18,714 nucleotides of DNA, taken from Alphaproteobacteria bacterium. GTDB taxonomy: Bacteria > Pseudomonadota > Alphaproteobacteria > VGEJ01. The translations under genes were made by a program, and so were the position numbers. Positions 6,667 through 14,166 of the stretch are shown here, in pieces. The stretch covers positions 1-18,714 of the forward strand of contig VGEJ01000009.1 in the NCBI GenBank assembly GCA_016869335.1. The letters are read 5' to 3'. Positions within the stretch are counted from its first letter, which is position 1. Each line of letters starts with the position of its first letter. Below the pieces are notes generated by a model that saw only the letters and a program-made list of their open reading frames with translations, did not search any database and was not told where the DNA came from.

Positions 6667-8229
6667 ATGCGAATCGGCATCGACGTCGGCGGCACCAACA
6701 CCGATGCGGCGCTGATGGACGGCCTCGCGGTCCTCGCCGCCTACAAGACGCCGACGACCGCGGATGTGTCGAGCGGCATCGTCCGCGCGCTCGAAGAGGT
6801 GCTCAAGCAGTCGGGCGTCGCCGCCGGCGCGATCGAGGCGGTGATGATCGGCACTACGCACTTCACCAACGCCTTCGTTGAGCGGCGACGCCTGTTGCCG
6901 GTGGGGGTACTTCGTCTCGCGTTGCCGGCGGCGATCGGCCTCCCCCCCTTCACCGACTGGCCGGGCGACCTCAAGGCGGCGGTCGAGGGTCGCTCGCACA
7001 TGGTCGGGGGAGGCGTCGAGTACGACGGCGCGCCGCTTGCACCACTCGATGAGGCGGCGGTGCGCCGCGCGGCCCAGGACATGCGCAAGGCGGGTCTCAG
7101 GACCGTCGCGATCTCGGCGATCTTCTCGCCGGTCAACGCCGACATGGAGGTCCGCGCCGGCGAGATCGTCCGCGAGGAACTGCCGGATGCCGCGCTCTCG
7201 CTCTCGCACGAGATCGGCCGCGTCGGGCTCCTGGAGCGCGAGAACGCCGCGATCATGAATGCGAGCCTCGCCGACCTCGCCACGCGCGTGGTAAGCTCGT
7301 TCCGCCAGGCGCTCGAGCGCCTCCACATCGCCGCGCCGTTCTACATCAGCCAGAACGACGGCACGCTGATGAGCGCGGCCTTCGTCGAACGCTATCCCGT
7401 GCTCACCTTCGCCTCCGGCCCGACCAACTCCATGCGCGGCGCCGCCTTCCTCGCCCGCGCCAAGAACGCGATGGTGGTCGACATCGGCGGCACGACCTCG
7501 GACATCGGGATGCTGCTCAACGGCTTCCCACGCGAATCCGCGGTTGCGGTCTCGATCGGCGGGGTGCGCACCAACTTCCGCATGCCCGATGTGCTGGCGA
7601 TCGGCCTCGGCGGCGGCAGCCGGGTGCGGCAGGACGGCGGCCAAGTGAGCGTGGGGCCGGACTCGGTCGGCTACGAGTTGACCTCCGAGGCGCTGGTGTT
7701 CGGCGGCCGGACGCCCACTGCGACCGATATCGCCGTCGCCGCCGGGCAAGCCACGGTGGGCGACGCAAGCCGCGTCGCCGGGCTCGACCGCGGCCTGGTC
7801 ACGGCGGCGGTCGAGACCATTCACGACATGCTCGACGTCGCGGTCGACCGCATGAAGACCGCGGCCGGCGATCTGCCGCTCGTGCTGGTCGGCGGCGGCA
7901 CGATCTTGGTCTCGCGCCAGATCAAGGGCACCTCGACGATGGTCATCCCCGAGCACGCGGGCGTGGCCAACGCGATCGGCGCCGCCATCGCCCAGGTCGG
8001 GGGCGAGGTCGATCGGGTCTACACCTACGAGACCGTCGGCCGCGAGAAGGCGCTCGCCGAGGCCCGTCAGGAGGCCACCGCCAAGGCGGTGGCGGCGGGC
8101 GCCGATCCGGCGACGGTCGGCATCGTCGATGTCGAGGAGGTGCCGCTCGCCTACATGCCGGGCGGCTCCTGTCGGGTGCGAATCAAGGCGGTCGGCGACC
8201 TCAAGCATGGTTCGGGGAGGGTACGGTGA
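6667..8229 (+). CDS. hyuA: Hydantoinase A / oxoprolinase family protein
   Basis: The 520-residue protein belongs to the HyuA/5-oxoprolinase family, whose members hydrolyse cyclic amides such as hydantoins, usually with ATP. The ASKHA-type nucleotide fold is visible: DVGGTNTDAAL near the N-terminus, a TTHFTNAF segment at about residue 59, then FASGPTNSMRGAAFL, VVDIGGTTSDIG, and a Gly-rich GLGGGSRVR. It lacks the extended C-terminal part of long (about 690-residue) N-methylhydantoinase A and matches the shorter class that pairs with DUF917 proteins. The ATG at 6667 follows a G-rich stretch. Its stop overlaps the GTG start of the next gene (GTGA), which indicates translational coupling. No hyuB gene is present. 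The substrate is unknown. Confidence 0.88.
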   Translation: MRIGIDVGGTNTDAALMDGLAVLAAYKTPTTADVSSGIVRALEEVLKQSGVAAGAIEAVMIGTTHFTNAFVERRRLLPVGVLRLALPAAIGLPPFTDWPGDLKAAVEGRSHMVGGGVEYDGAPLAPLDEAAVRRAAQDMRKAGLRTVAISAIFSPVNADMEVRAGEIVREELPDAALSLSHEIGRVGLLERENAAIMNASLADLATRVVSSFRQALERLHIAAPFYISQNDGTLMSAAFVERYPVLTFASGPTNSMRGAAFLARAKNAMVVDIGGTTSDIGMLLNGFPRESAVAVSIGGVRTNFRMPDVLAIGLGGGSRVRQDGGQVSVGPDSVGYELTSEALVFGGRTPTATDIAVAAGQATVGDASRVAGLDRGLVTAAVETIHDMLDVAVDRMKTAAGDLPLVLVGGGTILVSRQIKGTSTMVIPEHAGVANAIGAAIAQVGGEVDRVYTYETVGREKALAEARQEATAKAVAAGADPATVGIVDVEEVPLAYMPGGSCRVRIKAVGDLKHGSGRVR

Positions 8230-9317
8230 AGCTCGCGCTCGACGACCTGGTCGATTTCGCCCGCGGCGCCGCGTTCCTCGGCACCGGCGGCGGTGGTGAT
8301 CCCTACATCGGCCGGCTGATGGTCGAGAACGTGATGCGTGCCGGCGGCGCCATCGAGATCATCGCGGCCGACCAGGTGCCGGACGACGCGCTGGTGGTGC
8401 CCACCGCGATGATGGGCGCGCCGACCGTGATCATCGAGAAGCTGGTGCGCGGCGATGAAACCGGGCAGGCGTTGCGCCGGCTCGAGCGGATCCTCGGCCG
8501 CAAGGCCTACGCCACCATGCCGATCGAGGCGGGCGGGCTCAACTCGATGATCCCGCTGGTGGTCGGCGCCCAGCTCGGGTTGCCAGTCGTGGATGCCGAT
8601 GGCATGGGCCGCGCCTTCCCCGAGGTCCAGATGGTCACCTTCTCGGTCTACGGCGTCTCGGCCTCGCCGATGACGATCGTGAACGAGCACGGCGAGTGCG
8701 TCATCGTCGAGGCGCGCTCGAGCCACTCGACGGAGTGGCTCGGGCGGGTGGTGTGCACCCGGATGGGCGGGGCGGCCCACGTCGCCTGCTACCCGATGAG
8801 CGGCCGCGAGCTCAAGGACTATGGCATCCGCCGCACGATGTCGCTCTCGCTCGAGATCGGGCGGGCGATCCGCCGGGCGCGCGAGCACTCCGAGGACCCG
8901 TTCGAGGGCCTGATCCGCTACCTGCGCTCGACCGACCACTACCGCCATGCCCAAGTGATCTTCGATGGCAAGATCGGCGACATGCGGCGCGAGACGACGC
9001 GCGGCTGGGCGATCGGCTATGCCACCATCGAGGCCTTCGCCCCGTTCACGGGCACGATGGAGATCACCTTCCGCAACGAGAACCTAGTGGCGCGCGTGGC
9101 CGGCAAGGTGAAGGCGATCGTGCCCGATCTGATCTGCATCTGCGACCGCGAGACGGCAGAGCCGATCACCACCGAGGCGCTGCGCTACGGCCAGCGCGTC
9201 AAGGTGATGGGCGTGAGCGTGCCCGACATCATGCGCCGGCCCGAGTCGCTTGCCGTGTTCGGCCCGCGCGGCTTCCAGATCGACGAGCCGTTCCAACCGA
9301 TCGAGACGTTGTTCTGA
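8226..9317 (+). CDS. DUF917 family protein (S-methyl-thiohydantoin desulfurase-like)
   Basis: A 363-residue DUF917 protein. The N-terminal LGTGGGGDPYIG at 18-29 is the hallmark glycine loop, followed by VVPTAMMGAPTV and the PIEAGGLNSMIPL and PVVDADGMGRAFPE segments typical of the family. One branch of this family is named for S-methyl thiohydantoin desulfurase, but most members are uncharacterised; they commonly sit beside short HyuA proteins and are thought to act with them on hydantoin-like rings. The start is GTG, preceded by GGGGAGG four or five bases upstream (8214-8220). The 4 bp overlap with hyuA suggests joint production, perhaps as a complex. No signal peptide or membrane segment is seen, so it is probably cytoplasmic. 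Confidence 0.88.
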   Translation: MKLALDDLVDFARGAAFLGTGGGGDPYIGRLMVENVMRAGGAIEIIAADQVPDDALVVPTAMMGAPTVIIEKLVRGDETGQALRRLERILGRKAYATMPIEAGGLNSMIPLVVGAQLGLPVVDADGMGRAFPEVQMVTFSVYGVSASPMTIVNEHGECVIVEARSSHSTEWLGRVVCTRMGGAAHVACYPMSGRELKDYGIRRTMSLSLEIGRAIRRAREHSEDPFEGLIRYLRSTDHYRHAQVIFDGKIGDMRRETTRGWAIGYATIEAFAPFTGTMEITFRNENLVARVAGKVKAIVPDLICICDRETAEPITTEALRYGQRVKVMGVSVPDIMRRPESLAVFGPRGFQIDEPFQPIETLF

Positions 9318-9327
9318 GGCGGTGGCC

Positions 9328-10359
9328 ATGAGAGCGATCGTGATCCACGCGCACGGGGGAATCGAGCGGCTCAGCCACGACGAGGTGACGACGCCCGCGC
9401 CCGGCCCGGGCGAGGTGCTGGTGCGCATCAAGGCGGCCGGGCTCAATCATTTCGACCACGACATCCGCGAGGGGGTCTCGGGCGTGCGCCAGGCGCTGCC
9501 CCACGTGCTGGGCTGCGAGGGCGTGGGGGAGGTGGCGGCGCTCGGTCCCGGCGTCACCGGCTTCGCGCCGGGCCAGCGGGTCGCGGTGAACAGCTATCAG
9601 GTGTGCGGCCAGTGCCGGATGTGCCTCTCGGGGCTCGACGGCATCTGCGAGCAAGGCTTCATCCTGGGCGTGCAGGCCTGGGGCACCTTCGCCGAGTACG
9701 TCGTCAGCAACGAGCGCAGCCTGCTGCCGCTACCCGAAGCGCTGTCGTTCATCGACGGTGCCGCCTCGATCGTCACCTTCGGCACCGCCTGGCACATGGC
9801 GGTGACGCTGGGTGCGGTCCAGGCCGGGGAATGGGTGCTGGTCAATGCGGCCGGCTCGGGCGTCGGCTCGGCCGCGGTGCAGATCGCCCGCCTCCACGGC
9901 GCGCGGGTGATCGCCAGCGCCGGCTCGGACACCAAGCTCGAGCGCGCCCGCGCGCTCGGCGCCGAGGCGACAATCAACTACGCGACCCACGACATCGACC
10001 GCGAGACGGCGCAGATCACCGGGCGCCAGGGCGTCGACCTGGTGATCGAGTCGGTCGGTGGGGCGGTGCTCCAGCAGAGCCTCGCGGCGCTGCGCAAGGC
10101 CGGCCGCCTGATCACGTGCGGCGCGCATGCCGGCGAGCGGGTGGAGATCGACGTCATCACGTTGTTTCGCAAGCATATCCGGCTGCAAGGCAGCCACTAC
10201 GCCTCGCGCCGCGAGGTCGCCCACGTGCTCGGCCTGATCGGGCGCGGCGAGCTCAAGCCGCTGATCCACGGCGTCTATCCGTTCGCCGAGGTGCAGACGG
10301 CGGCGCGCCATGCCGCCAACCGCGACTTCTTCGGCAAGATGGTGCTGACCCCCGAGTAG
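9328..10359 (+). CDS. Medium-chain zinc-binding dehydrogenase / quinone-oxidoreductase-like protein
   Basis: A 343-residue MDR-superfamily oxidoreductase with an N-terminal GroES-like catalytic domain and a Rossmann domain carrying AAGSGVGSAAVQIA (GSGVGS at 176-181), expected to bind NAD(P)H. The structural-zinc loop is complete, with Cys93, Cys96, Cys99 and Cys107. The catalytic-zinc site is not that of classical alcohol dehydrogenase: the usual Cys is Asn40 (GLNHFDHD), and GHE reads GCE at 62-64. It is therefore probably a reductase or dehydrogenase that works without a normal catalytic zinc. The ATG at 9328 lies 10 bp after the DUF917 stop, so it is the third gene of the hyuA operon and may process a product of the ring-opening step. 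That role is inferred from context only. Confidence 0.85.
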   Translation: MRAIVIHAHGGIERLSHDEVTTPAPGPGEVLVRIKAAGLNHFDHDIREGVSGVRQALPHVLGCEGVGEVAALGPGVTGFAPGQRVAVNSYQVCGQCRMCLSGLDGICEQGFILGVQAWGTFAEYVVSNERSLLPLPEALSFIDGAASIVTFGTAWHMAVTLGAVQAGEWVLVNAAGSGVGSAAVQIARLHGARVIASAGSDTKLERARALGAEATINYATHDIDRETAQITGRQGVDLVIESVGGAVLQQSLAALRKAGRLITCGAHAGERVEIDVITLFRKHIRLQGSHYASRREVAHVLGLIGRGELKPLIHGVYPFAEVQTAARHAANRDFFGKMVLTPE

Positions 10360-10371
10360 GGGACGAAATGC

Positions 10372-10414
10372 GAGCGGCGGCCAATGGCCGCCGCTCTCCT
10401 CCGCCTTCCGGCGG
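10372..10414. terminator. Tandem hairpins between convergent dehydrogenase and cspA
   Basis: An 11 bp perfect stem, GAGCGGCGGCC with its complement around AAT, spans 10372-10396. A second small stem, CCGCC-TTCC-GGCGG, spans 10401-10414. Both lie between two convergent stop codons, so the pair probably ends transcription from both sides. The following T-runs are poor (only TTT on the minus side), so efficiency is uncertain. Confidence 0.55.
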
Positions 10415-10419
10415 GTGGT

Positions 10420-10623
10420 TCAGGCCGCGCGCAAGTTCGCGGCCGCCGGACGGCCGCGCTGCATCGTGACCTCGAACGTCACGCGCTGGCCCTCCTGCAG
10501 CGAGCGCATCCCGGCGAGCTCCAGTGCGCTGGCATGGACGAACACGTCCTTGCCGCCGTCGCTCGGCTGAATGAACCCGAATCCCTTGTCGGGATTGAAC
10601 CACTTCACAGTACCGGTAGCCAT
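10420..10623 (-). CDS. cspA: Cold-shock domain protein (CspA family)
   Basis: A 67-residue single cold-shock domain that binds single-stranded RNA and DNA and melts RNA secondary structure. MATGTVKWFNPDKGFGFIQ is the family start; RNP1 is KGFGFI at 13-18 and RNP2 is VFVH at 27-30. The length equals typical CspA proteins. A clear AAGGAG precedes the ATG. It is transcribed alone from its own candidate promoter with a leader of about 95 nt, which is consistent with post-transcriptional control as in E. coli cspA. Cold inducibility cannot be judged from sequence, because many paralogues are constitutive. Confidence 0.96.
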   Translation of the reverse strand: MATGTVKWFNPDKGFGFIQPSDGGKDVFVHASALELAGMRSLQEGQRVTFEVTMQRGRPAAANLRAA

Positions 10624-10724
10624 TCCTGGCTTCTCCTTCCGTTAGACAACGTTCGGCCCGCGCCCTCGGCGCGCAACCGGCAACGGGTTTTGGGGATGAC
10701 TTGGGGTCGCGCTCGCATGGCGAG

Positions 10725-10753
10725 CAGATAGGCAAGGCAGGCCAAAACGTCAA
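10725..10753 (-). promoter_or_regulatory. Candidate promoter of cspA
   Basis: On the minus strand TTGACG (10748-10753, five of six matches to -35) is followed by 17 bp and TATCTG (10725-10730). Initiation near 10718 would give a leader of about 95 nt before the cspA ATG at 10623, long for a 67-residue protein but normal for this family. Confidence 0.6.
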
Positions 10754-10813
10754 TTGCGCTTCTCACATGGGCGCCCCCGCCCGCCGCGTCAAGGACGAAT
10801 CCGCCGCAGCGGG

Positions 10814-12121
10814 CTACAGGATGAACTTCGAGAGGTCGGTGTTCTGGGCGAGGTCGGCGACCTGGGCGCGGACATAGGCCGCATCGATGGTGATCGTCTG
10901 CCCGGCGTGGTCGGCGGCGGTGAAGCTGATCTCCTCGAGCAGCCGCTCGAGCACGGTATGGAGCCGCCGGGCGCCGATGTTCTCGACGCTGGCGTTGACC
11001 TCGGCCGCGAGGCCGGCGATCTCGGCCACGGCGTCCGCCGTGAAGACGAGGCTCACGCCCTCGGTCGCGAGCAGCGCGACGTACTGCTTGATCAGGCTCG
11101 CCTCGGGCTCGGTGAGGATGCGGCGGAAGTCCTCGCGCGAGAGCGCCTGGAGCTCGACCCGGATCGGCAGCCGACCCTGCAGCTCGGGCAGGAGGTCCGA
11201 GGGCTTGGCGAGATGGAAGGCGCCCGAGGCGATGAACAGCATGTGGTCGGTCTTCACCGGCCCGTGCTTGGTCGGCACGGTGGTACCCTCGATCAGCGGC
11301 AGGAGGTCGCGCTGGACGCCCTCGCGGCTGACGTCGGCGCCGACCCGTTCGGAGCGCGCGGTGATCTTGTCGATCTCGTCGAGGAACACGATGCCATTCT
11401 GCTCGGCGAGCTCGATCGCCTGGCGCGTGGTCTTCTCGGGATCGAGCAGCTTGTCGCTCTCCTCGCCGACCAGCACGCGGTGCGACTCGGCGACCGTGAG
11501 GCGCCGCGTCTTGGCGCGCTGTCCGAACGCCTTGCCGAGCATCTCGTTGAGGTTGAGCATGCCGACCTGGCTCCCGGGCATGCCAGGGATGTCGAAGGTG
11601 GGGAACTGCGGGCCCGAGTCCTGGAGCTGGATCTCGATCTCCTTGTCGTCGAGCTTGCCCTCGCGCAGCATCTTGCGGAACTTGGCGCGCGTCTCCGGGC
11701 TCGCGGTCGGCCCGACCAGGGCATCGAGCACGCGTTCCTCGGCCGCGAGCTCGGCCCGGGCATGCACCTCCTGCCGGCTGCGCTCCTTGACCATGCCGAT
11801 TGCGATCTCGACCAGGTCGCGGACGATCTGATCGACGTCGCGCCCGACGTAGCCGATCTCGGTGAACTTGGTCGCTTCGACCTTGAGGAACGGCGCCTGG
11901 GCAAGGCGCGCGAGGCGGCGCGCGATCTCGGTCTTGCCCACCCCCGTCGGCCCGATCATCAGGATGTTCTTGGGCAGCACCTCATCGCGCAGGTCGGGGC
12001 TGAGCTGCAACCGCCGCCAGCGGTTGCGCAGCGCGATCGCCACCGCACGCTTGGCCTGCCCCTGGCCGATGATGTAGCGGTCGAGCTCGGACACGATCTC
12101 GCGCGGGCTGAAGGCGGTCAT
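10814..12121 (-). CDS. hslU: HslU, ATPase subunit of the HslVU protease
   Basis: The 435-residue AAA+ unfoldase forms a hexamer that feeds substrates to HslV. Features in order are the N-terminal PREIVSELDRYIIGQ, Walker A GPTGVGKT at 57-64, the pore loop GYVG at 90-93, a variable I-domain at about 110-235, Walker B IVFLDEID at 244-251, and sensor-2 IGARRLHTVLE. The C-terminal DLSKFIL at 429-435 is the peptide that inserts into HslV and activates it, so the gene is complete. Its ATG overlaps the hslV stop (ATGA), a usual arrangement that balances subunits. The protein is cytoplasmic, with roles in heat-shock proteolysis. Confidence 0.98.
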   Translation of the reverse strand: MTAFSPREIVSELDRYIIGQGQAKRAVAIALRNRWRRLQLSPDLRDEVLPKNILMIGPTGVGKTEIARRLARLAQAPFLKVEATKFTEIGYVGRDVDQIVRDLVEIAIGMVKERSRQEVHARAELAAEERVLDALVGPTASPETRAKFRKMLREGKLDDKEIEIQLQDSGPQFPTFDIPGMPGSQVGMLNLNEMLGKAFGQRAKTRRLTVAESHRVLVGEESDKLLDPEKTTRQAIELAEQNGIVFLDEIDKITARSERVGADVSREGVQRDLLPLIEGTTVPTKHGPVKTDHMLFIASGAFHLAKPSDLLPELQGRLPIRVELQALSREDFRRILTEPEASLIKQYVALLATEGVSLVFTADAVAEIAGLAAEVNASVENIGARRLHTVLERLLEEISFTAADHAGQTITIDAAYVRAQVADLAQNTDLSKFIL

Positions 12122-12663
12122 CGCGTCAAGGTCTCGACCACGACGTTGCGGTTGGTGTAGACGCAGATCCCGGCGGCGATATCGACCGCGCGCCGCGCGA
12201 TGGCCTCGGCGCTCAGGTCGTCGCGTTCGATCAGGGCACGGGCGGCGGCGAGCGCGTAGTTGCCGCCCGATCCGATGCCGATCAGGCCATCGTCGGGCTC
12301 GAGCACGTCGCCGGAGCCGCTGACCATGAGGCTCACGTCGTGGTCCGCCACCGCCATCATCGCCTCGAGCCGGCGCAGATAGCGATCGGTGCGCCAGTCC
12401 TTGGCGAGCTCGACACAGGCGCGGCGGAGCTGCCCCGTGTGCTTTTCGAGCTTGCCCTCGAGCCGCTCGAACAGCGTGAAGGCATCCGCCGTGGCGCCGG
12501 CGAACCCGACGATCACGCGGCCGTCGGCCAGGCGGCGCACCTTGCGCGCGCTGGCCTTGACGATGGTCTGGCCGATCGAGACCTGACCATCGCCCGCGAT
12601 CACCACCGCGTCTCCCTTGCGCACGCAGAGGATGGTCGTGCCGTGCAGGGCTGCTCGGGTCAT
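12118..12663 (-). CDS. hslV: HslV, peptidase subunit of the HslVU protease
   Basis: The 181-residue proteasome-related peptidase forms a double hexamer capped by HslU. The mature N-terminus is the nucleophile Thr9 in HGTTILCVRKG, exposed after removal of an eight-residue leader. The GDGQVSIGQ and SARKVRRLADGRVIVGFAGATADAFTLFERLE segments and the C-terminal ICVYTNRNVVVE are standard for the family. The ATG at 12663 puts the catalytic Thr where expected. The ribosome site before it is weak. It is first in the hslV-hslU operon, with a candidate heat-shock promoter just upstream. Confidence 0.97.
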   Translation of the reverse strand: MTRAALHGTTILCVRKGDAVVIAGDGQVSIGQTIVKASARKVRRLADGRVIVGFAGATADAFTLFERLEGKLEKHTGQLRRACVELAKDWRTDRYLRRLEAMMAVADHDVSLMVSGSGDVLEPDDGLIGIGSGGNYALAAARALIERDDLSAEAIARRAVDIAAGICVYTNRNVVVETLTR

Positions 12664-12694
12664 GGGCTCAGGCGGCGTGCGGCGGCATCACCGA

Positions 12695-12726
12695 CCATGT
12701 GGCGCTTCGCCCCCGCCGGTCAAGGG
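12695..12726 (-). promoter_or_regulatory. Candidate RpoH (heat-shock sigma) promoter of hslVU
   Basis: On the minus strand CCCTTGAC (12719-12726) and CCACATGG (12695-12702), separated by 16 bp, resemble the sigma-32 consensus CTTGAA and CCCCATNT. The predicted start near 12688 leaves a leader of about 25 nt to the hslV ATG. hslVU is a standard RpoH target, which supports the reading. Confidence 0.5.
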
Positions 12727-12735
12727 CGCGCTCGC

Positions 12736-13120
12736 TCAGGACTGGTGTCCTGCCGCCGCCTCGGGCACGAGCGTGGGGCGCGAGAGCACTAGGGAAACAA
12801 GCTTGGCCTGACGCGAGGTCCCGGCCTTGCGATAGACCTGCTTGAGCTGGTTGCGCACCGTACTGAGGCTCACCCCGAAGGCCTCGGCGATGCTCGCGCG
12901 CGACGCGCGCCTCGGCCGGCGTCAGGCCGTAGAGTTCGCCCAGCATCTCGGCCGGCAATGCCGGCGTCTGCTCGCAGTCGCCGACGAAGATCGCCGCGGT
13001 CGGCGCGGCCCCGTCGGGCGCCCGCGACTTCAGCGCGGTGATGTGGAGCGAGAGCGGGCGGCGCCGGCTTGGTCGGGAGACGGTCATGAACGTGCTGGCG
13101 CCACCGGCCGCCAAGTGCTC
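12736..13120 (-). pseudogene. LuxR-type HTH regulator, broken C-terminal remnant
   Basis: One minus-strand frame reads FMTVSRPSRRRPLSLHI, then AAIFVGDCEQTP and the LYGLTPAEARVAR start of a LuxR-type DNA-binding domain. Another frame supplies the rest, IAEAFGVSLSTVRNQLKQV and YRKAGTSRQAKLVSLVL, ending at a TGA at 12736-12738. Between the two halves, near 12895-12905, the frame shifts and roughly ten residues of the first HTH helices are missing compared with typical members. The N-terminal sensing region is absent; the sequence runs into an unrelated TPR remnant at about 13120. It is not a functional gene. The regulator was probably of the group with a PAS-like domain before the HTH. Confidence 0.72.
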
Positions 13121-13915
13121 CCTGGATGAGGTGGCCGAGATTGGCGGCAATAAAGAAGTGATTGGGCATGACGTCCAGCTGCTGCGCGACCCCCCGCTGA
13201 AACACGGTGATGGCCTCGTCCAGCCGCCGCAAGCCGAGAGGAATGTGTCCGAGTAGAACACATAGGCGATGGGGTAGTGCGGGTTGAGACGCATGGCCGT
13301 CTCGGCATGAGGCAGCGCCGCAGCCAGCTCGCCGTCCCAACTCAGGGCTGCGGCCAGGCCCAACTGGCTTGCGGCGTTGTTGGGCTCGAGCTCGACGCTT
13401 CTGCGCGCGGCCGCCAGGGCGGCATCGTGCCGGCGGCGCCACAGCTGGGCCAAGGCGATCGCGCGGTGGGCGTCGGATAGCGAGCCGTCGAGCGCAACGG
13501 CTCGTTCCGCGCACCCTAATGCCGGGTCGAGCGAATGCTGTGGGTCCGCGGTCCACAGCACGTTCCAGTACGTCAGATAGCACTGCGCCAGACCGGCGTG
13601 TGCCGGCGCACACGCCGGGTCGAGCGCGAGGGCCCGCTCGAACAGCACACGGGCGCGGTCGATGCCATCTGGCTTGAGCTGCACCGCCTCCTCGCGCCCG
13701 CGGAGCAAGAGCTCGTAAACCTCGGCGCTCGCGGTCGGCCGCCGTGTCGCGCGGGGCGCGACGTACACGTGCACGGCGCGCGCGATCTCGCCGCTCAGAT
13801 CGTCCTGAACCTCGAAGACATCGATCAACTTGCGGTCGTATCGCTCCCCCCACAGATGATGGCCGGTCGCGGCGTCGATCAACTGGGCGGTGACCCGCAC
13901 CCGCTCGCTCGCGCG
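13121..13915 (-). pseudogene. TPR/adenylate-cyclase-like regulator, truncated at both ends
   Basis: The minus strand encodes ERVRVTAQLIDAATGHHLWG, then RYDRKLIDVFEVQDDLSGEI and several TPR units, for example ARVLFERALALDPACAPAHA and AARRSVELEPNNAASQLG. This is the pattern of the middle and C-terminal part of large alphaproteobacterial proteins with an N-terminal cyclase or winged-helix domain, a TolB-like linker and TPR repeats. The upstream part is lost: homology begins abruptly at about 13915, where a + strand SDR remnant starts. Near 13250 the frame shifts by one base, after which RRLDEAITVFQRGV and VMPNHFFIAANLGHL continue the repeats. It then runs into the LuxR remnant near 13120. No intact start is visible and function is unlikely. 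Confidence 0.72.
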
Positions 13916-14150
13916 CGATCTCGGCCCCTGCAACATCCGGGTCAATTGCATCCTGCCGGGCTGGATCATGACGGAGCGCCAGGTCGCGCGGTGGCTGACG
14001 CCCGCCGGCGAGCGCGAGCTGATGGAGCGCCAGTGTCTCAAACGCAAACTGATGCCGGCCGACATCGCGCGCGTGGTGCTGTTCTTCGCCTCGGATGATT
14101 CCGGCGCCCGCACCAATCAGAACCACATCGTCGACGGCGGCTGGGTGTAA
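13897..14150 (+). pseudogene. SDR-family oxidoreductase, C-terminal fragment
   Basis: A + strand frame reads RSLARDLGPCNIRVN, then CILPGWIMTERQ, KRKLMPADIARVVLFFASDD and IVDGGWV before its stop. This is the last third or less of a FabG-like short-chain dehydrogenase; the Rossmann glycine motif and the catalytic Ser and YxxxK that should precede it are missing. The frame can be opened by a GTG at 13890, but that codon lies in sequence belonging to the opposite-strand TPR remnant, so an intact 86-residue gene is unlikely. The fragment itself has no frameshift and keeps a good match to its family, so the break may be fairly recent. Confidence 0.75.
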
Positions 14151-14166
14151 GCGGCCGCGACCGGGC

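Noticed and set aside
6658..8208. 516-residue minus-strand frame opposite hyuA
   Set aside because: It mirrors the codon pattern of hyuA, is rich in Arg/His/Asp/Ala and has no motif. It is a shadow frame.
10775..10812. Imperfect hairpin after hslU as a terminator
   Set aside because: It has a mismatched 9 bp stem with a loop of about 15 nt and no T-run, so it is not supportable.
10754..12160. 468-residue open frame on the + strand opposite hslU/hslV
   Set aside because: It is antisense to two fully recognisable genes, has low-complexity Arg/Leu/Asp/Glu/Ala content and no family motif. Long shadow frames are expected at this GC content.
12668..14116. A single intact TPR plus LuxR regulator on the minus strand
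   Set aside because: The 482-residue frame loses TPR similarity near 13250 and does not contain the second half of the HTH; both continue in other frames. Two broken genes explain the sequence better.
13890..14150. Intact 86-residue SDR-like gene starting at the GTG
   Set aside because: The codons before RSLARD belong to the opposite-strand TPR remnant, and the Rossmann and catalytic motifs of the family are absent, so it is treated as a fragment.
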